Shown: positions 8,268 to 17,609, counted from the stretch's first letter. The stretch: 64,000 nucleotides of DNA from Vibrio ruber DSM 16370 (GCF_900163965.1 NZ_FULE01000009.1:62001-126000); one strand, 5' to 3'. Numbers and translations: made by a program. The notes: generated from the letters alone by a model not told the origin.

Positions 8268-9244
8268 CGCCGTTTCATCCTATGGCCGAAAAAATAAATC
8301 GAGGGAAAGAGACAGATCATCGTTTTACGACGGGATAGCAGACCTTGCTTATAGAGTCGGCAAATCGTCAGTACCGACTGACGCTTGACCTGACGGCAGA
8401 AGTCAAAAAATGACATCGTCCGTTTGCCCGCCGAGTGGCACATATAGTACAAGTTCGCGTCAACAATCTTTTTGAGATGTGCGGTATCAGTGTTGTCAGT
8501 ACCGTTTTCCTTCAGACTGACCGAAAACACATGCGCATCGAGAAAATCACGAACCTGCTGACACTGCGCCATCGTCACCCTTGAAATCGCACTGGTTTCA
8601 CCAATCCGATAACGATATAACGCCAGTTCACTGGCATAACATGACTGAGCCTGTGCATACACCGCACACAAGTACATTAAATCCTCACAGTATTTCACGC
8701 CGGCCGGAAAAGCAGCACGCCTGGCCACATCAGCTTTAATCAGACGGCACATGACCAGCCAGACAAATGATGAAACAGCGCCTTCAAATGCTTGCGGTTG
8801 GGAATTCAATCCCCGGCAGTGGGTAACATGTCCGGTGCCGAGCACGGTTTCAACCTGATGGCGGAAAGTCTGATAGCCAAACTCAAAAATATCGACATCC
8901 GGATACTGCTGAATCAGTTCACAGAGGCGGATGAGATAATCATGCTGCACCGCATCATCTGCATCGACAAAAGTGATATAACGCCCCTGTGCCAGATTCA
9001 GTCCGGTATTTCGCGCCACACTGACCCCGGCATTTTGCTGATAGTGGTAACACAGACTGCCGGTACGCAATTGCGGTGCAAACCGCGCTTCTAACTGGGC
9101 TTGTGTTGTATCACTTGAGCCATCATCAATCACAATCACTTCAAAATGACCATCATCTCCCGGGCTACTGGCAAAAATAGACTGCAGTGTCTCGGGCAAG
9201 GTTTCTGCTGCATTATATGCAGGGATAATAATACTAATTTCCAT
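8264..9244 (-). CDS. glycosyltransferase family 2
   Basis: A GT-A glycosyltransferase starting MEISIIIPAYN, with VIDDGSSD and the DxD-type FVDADDA metal/nucleotide-sugar site. The open frame extends about 80 residues upstream, but only inside the flippase gene. The ATG at 9244 begins exactly at the family N-terminus and has a GAGGGG ribosome binding site upstream, so the product is 326 residues. It overlaps the flippase gene by 11 nt. It probably adds one sugar of the repeat unit; specificity is unknown. Confidence 0.88.
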   Translation of the reverse strand: MEISIIIPAYNAAETLPETLQSIFASSPGDDGHFEVIVIDDGSSDTTQAQLEARFAPQLRTGSLCYHYQQNAGVSVARNTGLNLAQGRYITFVDADDAVQHDYLIRLCELIQQYPDVDIFEFGYQTFRHQVETVLGTGHVTHCRGLNSQPQAFEGAVSSFVWLVMCRLIKADVARRAAFPAGVKYCEDLMYLCAVYAQAQSCYASELALYRYRIGETSAISRVTMAQCQQVRDFLDAHVFSVSLKENGTDNTDTAHLKKIVDANLYYMCHSAGKRTMSFFDFCRQVKRQSVLTICRLYKQGLLSRRKTMICLFPSIYFFGHRMKRR

Positions 9245-10565
9245 AACGCTGACGCCCCTCTGCCAGAAATGCAAAACTCTGTCTGAACGCCTCGATCGGC
9301 CGGATAAAAATGCGTCCCAACTCTTGAACAACGACGACGAAAAAGATACGTGTCCGGGCAAACAGCAGATAAGCGAACAAATCAGCGATGGCATAAGAAA
9401 CCACGGACACCGTTGCCACACCCGTCGCTCCCCAGATCTGCACGGCAATGATCGACGCACAGAGAGAAACACTGGATGCGACAATCGTTTTAATCAATTC
9501 AATATTGGTCCACTGCCTGATAATCAACACCCGGGAAAACAGCGCTCCGAAGTAAGAAAACACCAACTTCCAGATCAGAATCTTAAGGATAATCCCCGCC
9601 CCCTGATACTGCTCTCCGTAGAGCAGATGAACGATGTAATCTCCGGTTAAGCTGACAAAAATACCGCCACCGACAGAACAATAGATCATGAGCCGGACGA
9701 TATTTCTGAAAATATATCCATCCAGTTTCTGTTCATTGAGTTCTTGATTGAGACGGGTAAAAAATGCAAACACAAAAATATGACCGACGAACAGTAACTG
9801 CATGACCAGCTTTGTAGCGACCCCGTATAGCCCGACCTCTTCAGGGGAGAGGAACTTCTCGATGATAACCACATCAAAATACATAAAGATCGGAAACAGG
9901 ATAGAAGAGAAAAACACAAATTTTGACTCGCTCAGAAGCTGTTTACCGTAGCGCAGACTATCGGCAATTGCCGGGAACAACTCATCTTTCGTCTCACGGT
10001 AAAACTCACACAACAAAATCACCTGCGCGACCACCGAGTAAACCACCAGATAGAAAATGGCCCAGACAAAACTCAACTGAAAGTAAATCACCCCGAGAAT
10101 ATAAACGATAGCTGCTACACGAGAGGCTACCGTAGAAATTGACAGAATTCTTGGTTGCTCGGTGGCTTGAAAGTAGAGCCGGAATGCAGAAGATTTACCG
10201 AAATAAGTGGTGACACAAGCGGTCAGTGACAGTGCCAACACCAGCTCATCCGGTGTATTACTGAAAAAATAGGCCCAACAAAAAACCGCAACAAAGAACA
10301 CGATCCCACCGACCAGCCGCACCAGAGAAACCGCATAAAAAACCCGTTTTTTCTCATGATACCGGACATATTCTTTCATCACGACGTTGTCCATCCCGAG
10401 AATAAACACACAAGAAAGAATACTCGCCAACGCTTGAATATAAGAAAGGTATCCCATATTCGTCGGCCCATATATCCTGGCGATGAAGACGATACTGAAC
10501 AAACCAAATAACACACCACCAAGGTTGTCCAGACTGAACCAAATTAATTTTCGAATATTACTCAT
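9234..10565 (-). CDS. wzx: Wzx-like repeat-unit flippase
   Basis: A 443-residue polytopic protein of the MOP/PST superfamily with about 12-14 hydrophobic segments. It begins with the typical amphipathic start leading to LDNLGGVLFGLFSIVFIARIYG. Wzx proteins move undecaprenyl-diphosphate-linked repeat units to the periplasmic face for Wzy. It overlaps the polymerase gene by 4 nt. The assignment rests on family resemblance and on the neighbouring Wzy and Wzc. Confidence 0.85.
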   Translation of the reverse strand: MSNIRKLIWFSLDNLGGVLFGLFSIVFIARIYGPTNMGYLSYIQALASILSCVFILGMDNVVMKEYVRYHEKKRVFYAVSLVRLVGGIVFFVAVFCWAYFFSNTPDELVLALSLTACVTTYFGKSSAFRLYFQATEQPRILSISTVASRVAAIVYILGVIYFQLSFVWAIFYLVVYSVVAQVILLCEFYRETKDELFPAIADSLRYGKQLLSESKFVFFSSILFPIFMYFDVVIIEKFLSPEEVGLYGVATKLVMQLLFVGHIFVFAFFTRLNQELNEQKLDGYIFRNIVRLMIYCSVGGGIFVSLTGDYIVHLLYGEQYQGAGIILKILIWKLVFSYFGALFSRVLIIRQWTNIELIKTIVASSVSLCASIIAVQIWGATGVATVSVVSYAIADLFAYLLFARTRIFFVVVVQELGRIFIRPIEAFRQSFAFLAEGRQRYGN

Positions 10566-11797
10566 GACGACACTTTATTTTTTAAAATATTCTCTTTGCC
10601 GGTGATGTATTTCAACAGCACATAACAGAAGAGAAAACAAAACCAGCTAAAGCCAGAACCCAATAAAAACTTCGTCTCAGTGACATTATTCAAAACAACA
10701 AACGTACCGACACAGAAACATAACTTTGTTATTGCGACGTTTTTCTGAGTTTGTAGCGAGCGATAAAAAGTCATGAAAAAATCACAAATGGTATAGATAA
10801 AGAGCGCAGTCCCGATGGCGCCGATAGAGATCAGCATATCGATATAACCACCATCCGATGCAGCTAGTTTTTCAACCCATTCCGGCGCATATTTGGCGAG
10901 TTCAGTGTCTTGAATCAGATTGTTGTCCCCTAACCCCCAAACCGCAGAGTAACCAACACCGAAGAACAACTTTTCATAAGATTGATTCAACATCACCAGC
11001 CAAAGTTTACCGCGGCCGGTCAACCACTCATCACGGACATGCATCAACAACCAATCCACCATATCCCGGTAGTAGAGCAACAGCATAAGCACGCAGGCGA
11101 TCGACACCCCAAACGCGACCATGCGGCCACTGCCGTAATAGAGTCGCCGAAACCGAGAAACCAAAAGCTTATCCCAGTAAAAAATAACCTGAGCAAGGAA
11201 AGTAACTAACACAAACAGGACAATTGACGTCTTGGATAAGGTTGCCAGCAACAGTAAAAAAGTCACCAGCAGCATCCCTACTCGCCATAAGTTCCAGCGC
11301 TGAACCGAGTAGAGATAAAAAAACAAAAATACACTGATAATCGGCCCTAAGTTATTTTTATTCGCAAACGCTCCTGATATTTCCAACACCCGCCCGGCCA
11401 ACAAATCATTCTTGAACACTAAAAGACAAGTTAAAAACAGCCAGATGCAAAAGGTGTAGTAAACGACTCGTCGGGTATGGATTACACCAAAATGGATGAC
11501 AAACAGCGTCACATAGACAAATAAGATCAATTGCCAGAACAGTTCATAGTAGGTCACTTTCGGCCATGGCGACCATTGTGCCGTCACCGCACACCATACA
11601 AAGACAATCATTAATGGATAGCACTGCCGACATAGTGAAACAATCTGTTTGATAACCGACGGGCGCAGTGACAACAACAGAAAAATAAGCAGGTATAAAG
11701 TCAGGATCGGACGTTTGAACAACCCATTAGATAAAGTCAAAAAGAGCAAATTAGACGAAATTAAAAGACTATATAACGTATTTTTGTGGAATCTCAT
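10562..11797 (-). CDS. wzy: Wzy-like polysaccharide polymerase / O-antigen ligase family protein
   Basis: A 411-residue membrane protein with about ten to twelve TM segments. It has a periplasmic loop starting near GRGKLWLVMLNQSYEKLFFGVGYSAVWGL, the usual G-x-G-like element of the Wzy_C domain. Next to Wzx and Wzc it is the best candidate for the repeat-unit polymerase. The frame opens at a GTG (11806), but the ATG at 11797 is preferred because AGTGAG lies just before it. Sequence identity among Wzy proteins is low, so the polymerase role is from context. Confidence 0.8.
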   Translation of the reverse strand: MRFHKNTLYSLLISSNLLFLTLSNGLFKRPILTLYLLIFLLLSLRPSVIKQIVSLCRQCYPLMIVFVWCAVTAQWSPWPKVTYYELFWQLILFVYVTLFVIHFGVIHTRRVVYYTFCIWLFLTCLLVFKNDLLAGRVLEISGAFANKNNLGPIISVFLFFYLYSVQRWNLWRVGMLLVTFLLLLATLSKTSIVLFVLVTFLAQVIFYWDKLLVSRFRRLYYGSGRMVAFGVSIACVLMLLLYYRDMVDWLLMHVRDEWLTGRGKLWLVMLNQSYEKLFFGVGYSAVWGLGDNNLIQDTELAKYAPEWVEKLAASDGGYIDMLISIGAIGTALFIYTICDFFMTFYRSLQTQKNVAITKLCFCVGTFVVLNNVTETKFLLGSGFSWFCFLFCYVLLKYITGKENILKNKVSS

Positions 11798-11851
11798 TGA
11801 ACTCACTTCTGTGTTCGATCGTGATTTGCCTGAAGGCTCATTTCTCAGGGC

Positions 11852-12247
11852 TTAATCATCAAAATGCGCTTTGCTGGACAATATGTAATTCACACCCGTT
11901 GCAATACACAAGGCAATCGCGACACCAAACAGATTCGTCATCATGTCATCGACTGAAAATTCTCGTCTTGTCAGCCAAAACTGAGAGGACTCATCCAGCA
12001 GCATCAGCAAGACAATAACCAAGGTCGGCCACCCCACCAAACGAACCGTTGTATTCTTGCCCCGTGACCGAGTTGTCCAGACTGACAGGCAAGTCAGAAC
12101 GAAAGCACATAAAAAATGGAGGTGCTTATCTCCGCCTAAAAAATGTTCCAGAGCAATCACATGCTCCGCACCGACTCCCGCACTTTTACTCAGTGAAAGA
12201 GTGCCGACGACGACGACAGCCAAAACCAGTACCCAGTATCGATTCAT
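11852..12247 (-). CDS. VanZ-like membrane protein (VpsQ-like)
   Basis: A 131-residue protein with about four TM helices. It has the VanZ-family pattern: GGDKHLHFLCAF in the first half, then DESSQFW and RREFSVDDMMTNLFGV. The molecular role of VanZ-like proteins in polysaccharide loci is not established. Its ATG directly follows the TGA of the preceding gene, with GAGGGTG as ribosome binding site inside that gene, which implies coupled translation. The order Wzc, one-TM protein, VanZ-like resembles the end of the V. cholerae vps-II cluster (vpsO-P-Q) as I remember it. Confidence 0.75.
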   Translation of the reverse strand: MNRYWVLVLAVVVVGTLSLSKSAGVGAEHVIALEHFLGGDKHLHFLCAFVLTCLSVWTTRSRGKNTTVRLVGWPTLVIVLLMLLDESSQFWLTRREFSVDDMMTNLFGVAIALCIATGVNYILSSKAHFDD

Positions 12248-12958
12248 TCAAACACCCTCCTGCTCATCAGGATGATTCAGTGCAGCATCCGATAAGTTGC
12301 CACACGTCCACAATGGCAAACGAATAAAAATAGCCAGACTGCAAAACTGTTGTTTGTAAGGGGAAACTTTGAATATTTCATTCAAGCGCCACCGTTTCAG
12401 ACCATACTTTTCATGCTCGGTCATATAGCGAACGGCATTCAAGCGCTGCTGCTGAGACAGTTGCGCCCAATACTTAAACAGCACATTCATCGCCGTTTCG
12501 GCAGTATATTTTTCATAGGGGCCGAATGTCTCAGCCATATTCAACACCCCAATCACTTGCTCAAATGGCTTCTCCCATAAGGCAAGGAGTTCGGTTTCCT
12601 GAGCATAACCGTCAGGAAACAAAGGTCTGAGCCGGATTGATTGCCAGTTATAATCATTACTTTGCTGCAAGTACTGCTCTCTTTCGAACCCCTCGGCAGA
12701 GAAGCTATTGAGTAATGCCGTATAAGCAGCCATCGACAGGTTTTCCGGATTGTCGTCATCCCATGACAACATCTCATCTTTGAATTGATTTAACTGCATC
12801 AGCGCATCGGCCGTCAGGTGCTCCGAGTAATCGATACCTTCAATCTCCTGATGCACGACATTGCTGTACAAACTTCCCATCAGTGCCTGTACTGAGAAGA
12901 CGATCATCCATACCGAAACGGCAACCAGCGCACACTGCGAAATTTTCGCACGATTCAT
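12248..12958 (-). CDS. single-TM periplasmic protein of unknown function (VpsP-like position)
   Basis: I do not recognise a domain. The protein has one N-terminal TM segment (about residues 10-28 from the chosen start) and a roughly 200-residue helical periplasmic part with Trp/Tyr-rich patches such as NDYNWQSIRLRPLFPDGY. The frame is open back to a start at 13027 inside the Wzc gene. The ATG at 12958 is preferred because a CAGGG sits 9 nt upstream; 12967 is an alternative. Lying between Wzc and the VanZ-like gene, it occupies the slot of VpsP in vps-type operons and may be an accessory to polymer assembly. Confidence 0.65.
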   Translation of the reverse strand: MNRAKISQCALVAVSVWMIVFSVQALMGSLYSNVVHQEIEGIDYSEHLTADALMQLNQFKDEMLSWDDDNPENLSMAAYTALLNSFSAEGFEREQYLQQSNDYNWQSIRLRPLFPDGYAQETELLALWEKPFEQVIGVLNMAETFGPYEKYTAETAMNVLFKYWAQLSQQQRLNAVRYMTEHEKYGLKRWRLNEIFKVSPYKQQFCSLAIFIRLPLWTCGNLSDAALNHPDEQEGV

Positions 12959-12989
12959 TCGCATCATCCCTGATTGAAACGGCCAGATC

Positions 12990-15182
12990 TCAGTTTTCCG
13001 CATAGCCATAATACTGACCATACTCATACTCTGCCGTACCCGCTTTCTGACTGATCTGATTCACAACCACACCGGCAAGCGTAATTTGGTGACTGATGAG
13101 TTTGGTCATCGCTTTTTTCACCAGCGCCTGTTTCGTCGTATTGGCTTTCACCACCAGTACAACGGAATCAACACACTGCCCGATAATTAAAGAATCGCTA
13201 ATCGGTAGTGTCGGTGGTGTATCGATAATGATTCGATCATAGCTGCCTTCCAGCTCCGTCAGTAACGATTTCAACTGATGAGAACTCAACAATTCCTGAG
13301 GGTTTGCGGCTAACATACCAGCCGGTAAAATAGATAAACCCGACACTTCATCTTTGAAAATGCACTCACTTAACGGCGTATTCATCAACAAATAATTGGT
13401 GATCCCCTGATGATATTTCTTGTAGCCGAAACGTTCGGCAACCGCTGGTTTACGTAAATCGAGATCGATAAATAAAACCTGTTCAACTTTGGCAAATGAA
13501 ATCGCTAAATTCAGAGAGACCGTTGTTTTCCCTTCTTCAGGCAATGATGACGTCACGGCAATTTTCCGGTGCTGTCTATCGATATGATTGACCAGCAGTG
13601 AAGTTCTGATCGAGCGAATCGACTCACTGAAACCAACTTCATGTTCATCAGTAAAAATACTGCTGTCGATAGGCTTCTTGCGGAACCGTTTGGACTTCAC
13701 CACCGGAATGCCGCCCATCGGAATCAGCCCGAATTTATCTTCAAAGTCGCTGGCAGATTCGATGGTATTCTTCAGCAGGTCGAGCATGATGATAAAGCCG
13801 ATGGCCATGCCGATACTGAGAATAAATGCAGCAATCACGATCAATTTTCGTTTTGGAGCACTCGGCAATTGTGGCACCAACGCTTTATCGGTAAACCGGG
13901 CATTGGTCGCATCGAAATCACTCGTCGCTGTGGTTTCTTTCTGTCGGGTTAAGAAGAGATTGAGGATCTCGCGATTGGTTTCAACTTCACGCTGCAATGA
14001 ATCATATTTGCTTTTCTTGACTGTTAATTCCTGAAAATCCTGCTTCTCGCGCGTCACTTCCTGAACCAACAGTGACTCTTGTTCTTTTGTGGCCTGTAGC
14101 TCTTTACCGATACCTCGGATCAATTTTTGAGTCACCCGCTGAGCCTGCTCTTCAATCGACTGTAATTTAGCCTGAGCCGCAATCATTTTGTCATGCTTCG
14201 GCCCGTAGCGTTTGCTCAGTTCATTGACTTCGTTTTGGGCTTCCAGTTCAGCATTGCGAATATCTATCACCTGAGGATGCTGAGAGATCGCGGGGATCGC
14301 AGACAAAGAAGCGATATCTTTCACACTTCCCGAAGTTAATGCTCTGTAAGCCGACTCAATTTCAATCCGTTCATCACGGACTTGTGCCAACCGCTCGCTC
14401 AAACTTGCCAATTGTTTGCTGGCGAGCGACTCAATACCGCTGTCATCGATCAGTTTCTCTCTGATCAAAAAGTCAGAAAGTGCTTTTTCAGAATCCGCTA
14501 ACTGTTCCCTGAGTTCGGACAGACGCGACGTGATCCAACTTGACGCATATCGAGTGGCAGAAATCTTCGATTCAAGATTATTTTCGATATAAGCGTACCC
14601 CACTTCATTGGCGATCTTCGCTGCAAGTTCGGGATCTGACGATGTAAAACTAATATTGACTAACTGGGTCTTTAAGATTGGGGTAATCTCAAGATTTTTC
14701 TTAAATGCAGCTAATACTTTCTGACGAACATATTCAGGATCCGGAGCTTCCTCTTCGTTTGCCGAACCAAGCAATCCGGCAATGACAGGATAAGATTTTA
14801 TCGTCTCAACAATACTGCTCTCTTGCCCTAACATAGGATTAAATTCTTCATTCTGATCCAATGCCAGTTTATGAATCACTTTCTCAGCAATCTGATTGGA
14901 TCTTAATATTTCGAATTGCGTCTCGTAGTATTCTTTTTGGTTCGGTTCAATACCGACAACATCTTCAATTGAAATTGCTTTTTTTTCTTTTGCTTCAATC
15001 AGTAAGGTTGCTGTAGCGGTATATTTCGACTTTAAAGACAGAGCAATGAATACGGACAGCCCGGTTACCAATACCGAGAATATAAATATCGAGATCCAGT
15101 TTCTCTTAATTAAATTCAGATAATGAGTCAGATCAATCATATCATTCTGATGATTGGCATTATCTTCAAAGTGCTCTTGCAT
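12990..15182 (-). CDS. wzc: Wzc-like polysaccharide co-polymerase / tyrosine autokinase (VpsO-like)
   Basis: A 730-residue protein with the PCP-2a layout. A Wzz domain is framed by TM segments at about 30-50 and 446-466, with a long coiled-coil periplasmic part (about 215-410) and a proline-rich stretch before TM2. The cytoplasmic BY-kinase has Walker A at about 544-553 (TSSLPEEGKT), Walker A' at 569-578 (LFIDLDLRKP) and Walker B at 650-656 (IIIDTPP). The C-terminal tail has five tyrosines at 719-727, the usual autophosphorylation cluster. It controls chain length and couples Wzy to export. No Wzb-type phosphatase gene is visible in the window. Confidence 0.95.
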   Translation of the reverse strand: MQEHFEDNANHQNDMIDLTHYLNLIKRNWISIFIFSVLVTGLSVFIALSLKSKYTATATLLIEAKEKKAISIEDVVGIEPNQKEYYETQFEILRSNQIAEKVIHKLALDQNEEFNPMLGQESSIVETIKSYPVIAGLLGSANEEEAPDPEYVRQKVLAAFKKNLEITPILKTQLVNISFTSSDPELAAKIANEVGYAYIENNLESKISATRYASSWITSRLSELREQLADSEKALSDFLIREKLIDDSGIESLASKQLASLSERLAQVRDERIEIESAYRALTSGSVKDIASLSAIPAISQHPQVIDIRNAELEAQNEVNELSKRYGPKHDKMIAAQAKLQSIEEQAQRVTQKLIRGIGKELQATKEQESLLVQEVTREKQDFQELTVKKSKYDSLQREVETNREILNLFLTRQKETTATSDFDATNARFTDKALVPQLPSAPKRKLIVIAAFILSIGMAIGFIIMLDLLKNTIESASDFEDKFGLIPMGGIPVVKSKRFRKKPIDSSIFTDEHEVGFSESIRSIRTSLLVNHIDRQHRKIAVTSSLPEEGKTTVSLNLAISFAKVEQVLFIDLDLRKPAVAERFGYKKYHQGITNYLLMNTPLSECIFKDEVSGLSILPAGMLAANPQELLSSHQLKSLLTELEGSYDRIIIDTPPTLPISDSLIIGQCVDSVVLVVKANTTKQALVKKAMTKLISHQITLAGVVVNQISQKAGTAEYEYGQYYGYAEN

Positions 15183-15218
15183 TTTTTACCTTGCCTTAAT
15201 CTTTTTATCTTTTCAGAC

Positions 15219-15782
15219 TTACCAAAAAGAACTCACCACATAAATCGTATCACCGGGATGTACGGTTTCATTCAGTTCGACTTCATGTTTACCTTTCAGT
15301 AATTCCTCAATCTGAGATTGGGATAACCCTTCGGTTTCTTCCTCTTTGGTTAAATAGATGCCTCTTGTTTTGCGATATTTCGCGAGAAATCCGCCCGCCA
15401 GAGCAATCGCTTTTTGAACAGTCAAGCCCGGTTGATACTCATATCCTCCCGGAGAGTTCACCACGCCATTCACATAGATATTCCGATACTTCACAATATT
15501 GATCGTCACTTTCGGATCGACCAAGTAATCGCCTCTTAAGCCGGTGACAATCATATTGCGCAGTTCACTCAGGGTTTTATTTTTCAGTGTCAGATTACCT
15601 AAATAAGGGTAATCCATCGTTCCTCCGCTATCGATGAGGTACTGCTCATACGATAAATCGGGCTCCCCATATACAGAAATTCTGATTGTATCTCCAGCAC
15701 CTAACCGATATTCAGCTGCATTGGAAAAAACAGAAAAGAATACGCAGCATACAACAATGCTTTTTAATATTATTTTCAACAT
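15219..15782 (-). CDS. short Wza-like polysaccharide export protein (OPX, VpsN-like)
   Basis: A 187-residue periplasmic export protein. It has a signal peptide ending at about residue 22 (SNA before AEYRLGAGD), then a Poly_export domain (YRLGAGDTIRISVYGEPDL, residues about 24-95) and one SLBB domain (about 103-185). There is no lipobox Cys, and it lacks the C-terminal outer-membrane helix found in E. coli Wza (about 380 residues). It is therefore a short OPX that should need a separate outer-membrane channel. It lies 36 nt before the Wzc gene. An AGG six nt upstream supports the ATG. Confidence 0.88.
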   Translation of the reverse strand: MLKIILKSIVVCCVFFSVFSNAAEYRLGAGDTIRISVYGEPDLSYEQYLIDSGGTMDYPYLGNLTLKNKTLSELRNMIVTGLRGDYLVDPKVTINIVKYRNIYVNGVVNSPGGYEYQPGLTVQKAIALAGGFLAKYRKTRGIYLTKEEETEGLSQSQIEELLKGKHEVELNETVHPGDTIYVVSSFW

Positions 15783-15824
15783 TACTTACCTATCAGGACT
15801 CTAGAATCTATTCTCGGAAACGGG

Positions 15825-17228
15825 TCAATACGCTGTTTTTCCGACAAATCCTTTAAATACAGTTAAGAATATGATTTTTAAATCAAGCCACAGAGACCAT
15901 GTCTGGATATAGCTCAAATCAAACTCAACCCGTTTTTCCATTTTGTCGAGTGTATCTGTTTCTCCTCGGTAACCATTGATTTGAGCCCACCCGGTAATGC
16001 CGGGTTTTACATGATGCCGAAGCATGTATTTATCGATCAGCCCGCGATACTCCTCATTGTGAGCAACAGCATGGGGACGAGGCCCGACAATCGACATCTG
16101 CCCGGTAATCACATTGATAAACTGCGGCAACTCATCCAAAGAGGTGCGGCGAATAAAAGCCCCGAACCGGGTCACACGAGGATCATTTTTAGTGGCCTGT
16201 TTGACCACCGAACCATTATCCATCACCCGCATTGATCTGAATTTCCAGACTTTGATTGGCTTCCCATCCAGACCATAGCGCTCTTGTTTGAAAATAATCG
16301 GGCCGGGAGATGACAATTTCACACCAATGGCGACAAACAACAGAACGGGGCTGATTAGCATGATGATCATTGAGGCAAGGATGATGTCTTCAATACGTTT
16401 GATCAATGAGGTAAAACCATAAAAAGGCGTGTCATACACACTCAGAGTGACGACTTTACCGATATTTTTCAGACGCGATTGCATCAAATCAAAGGTGAAG
16501 AAATCCGGGACAACGTAGACGTGGGCATTGGAGTCAGCGAAAGCATTCAAGATCTGCTTAATTCGTTTGGCTGCTTCCATTGGCAACGCGATATAAACTT
16601 TCTGCACACTGCGGCTTTTAGCCAGCATCAGTGCATCATCAATTTTTCCGCGTAGCGGGCAAGAGAGGCGATGTAAACCGATTCGATCGAGGCTGCGGTC
16701 ATCATAAAAACCGACCAGAACTTCCTGACTTGAGCGGTGTTGTTTGAGTTCCTGAGCCAGCTGAAGACCGCTTCCCGTTGCACCGATAATAATCGCTTTG
16801 CTGCGATGTTTATCTCCGGGGAAAATGATACGGAACATCCCGTGAACCAACCAGCGCCACCCCACCAGACACAACGGCGTCAGACCGAACCAGATACCGA
16901 TCACCAGACGAGAGTAATCTTCACTCACTTTCAGGAAGAAACCGATAATAAGAGAAAATGCGACACAAATACTCCAAGTCATCAGTATCGCAAGGAAATT
17001 TTGTTTAAATGAAAGGTATTTGTAGGGTCGATACACCCCGGCAATATCAGAGACAACGAAATAAACAACAGCAAAGAGACTCAATATTAATTGATAAATG
17101 GTTGTAAAATCATCCAAGTATGATTGTGATACTAAAAATAAAATTATTGAAATAACAAAAATATCAACAATCTTAAATCCGACTGATGACTCTTCTCCAT
17201 AATATTTAATTCGACTACCATATCCCAT
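15825..17228 (-). CDS. undecaprenyl-phosphate sugar-1-phosphate transferase (VpsL/WcaJ-like)
   Basis: A 467-residue priming enzyme. Four N-terminal TM helices are followed by a CoA-binding/Rossmann-like domain (IIIGATGSGLQLAQEL), a fifth hydrophobic segment, and the catalytic bacterial sugar transferase domain. That domain shows SSPGPIIFKQERYG, WKFRSMR, and DELPQFINVITGQMSIVGPRP. Such enzymes attach a hexose-1-phosphate, most often glucose, to undecaprenyl phosphate. The ATG at 17228 has an AGGTGGGA ribosome binding site 8 nt upstream; a GTG at 17240 is less likely. It is first in the locus, just below the ops element. Confidence 0.92.
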   Translation of the reverse strand: MGYGSRIKYYGEESSVGFKIVDIFVISIILFLVSQSYLDDFTTIYQLILSLFAVVYFVVSDIAGVYRPYKYLSFKQNFLAILMTWSICVAFSLIIGFFLKVSEDYSRLVIGIWFGLTPLCLVGWRWLVHGMFRIIFPGDKHRSKAIIIGATGSGLQLAQELKQHRSSQEVLVGFYDDRSLDRIGLHRLSCPLRGKIDDALMLAKSRSVQKVYIALPMEAAKRIKQILNAFADSNAHVYVVPDFFTFDLMQSRLKNIGKVVTLSVYDTPFYGFTSLIKRIEDIILASMIIMLISPVLLFVAIGVKLSSPGPIIFKQERYGLDGKPIKVWKFRSMRVMDNGSVVKQATKNDPRVTRFGAFIRRTSLDELPQFINVITGQMSIVGPRPHAVAHNEEYRGLIDKYMLRHHVKPGITGWAQINGYRGETDTLDKMEKRVEFDLSYIQTWSLWLDLKIIFLTVFKGFVGKTAY

Positions 17229-17249
17229 TTGACATCCCACCTAACCAAT

Positions 17250-17290
17250 ATAAATTTAAGTATGCTACCGCCCTTGGGTGAAGCACCCCA
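17250..17290 (-). promoter_or_regulatory. ops/JUMPstart element (RfaH recruitment)
   Basis: On the minus strand 17272-17261 reads GGCGGTAGCATA. Its first nine bases are identical to the ops core GGCGGTAGC of enterobacterial polysaccharide operons. It is preceded by a small hairpin (GGGTG, loop CTT, CACCC; 17288-17276). The element lies about 32 nt before the first start codon. RfaH bound at ops suppresses pausing and polarity in long operons, which fits a transcript of more than 14 kb. Confidence 0.8.
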
Positions 17291-17595
17291 CAAACTGAAT
17301 AAATGACGCTGTGGCATAACGGCCGAAGACAATCTAACTCGTTGTTTATATACATTTTTTAAAGGAACGAATTAGCATCCACTTACCAAAATCAAACGAG
17401 CCACCTCACTTTATTTGTCAAAATGTGAAGTTGACTATAATCAAAGTATGCGACATCAGTCACTATTATTTCAATCTTAATAAAAGCAAATCACACTTAT
17501 AATTCCGCCATTCTTAAAAATGAGACACAAGATTCACACAATAATTAATAATGATAAAATACGTTAGAAAATATCACGCATGTCATTATTTTTAT

Positions 17596-17609
17596 TGACT
17601 GTACAGTCA
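17596..17609. promoter_or_regulatory. perfect 14-bp palindrome, candidate operator
   Basis: TGACTGTACAGTCA is its own reverse complement and lies about 370 bp upstream of the first gene of the polysaccharide operon and about 280 bp below rimI. It has the size of a dimeric regulator site. I cannot assign it to a known regulator. Confidence 0.45.

Noticed and set aside
8264..9484. 406-residue version of the GT2 protein starting at 9484
   Set aside because: The first 80 residues lie inside the flippase gene and do not resemble a glycosyltransferase; the ATG at 9244 has a good ribosome binding site.
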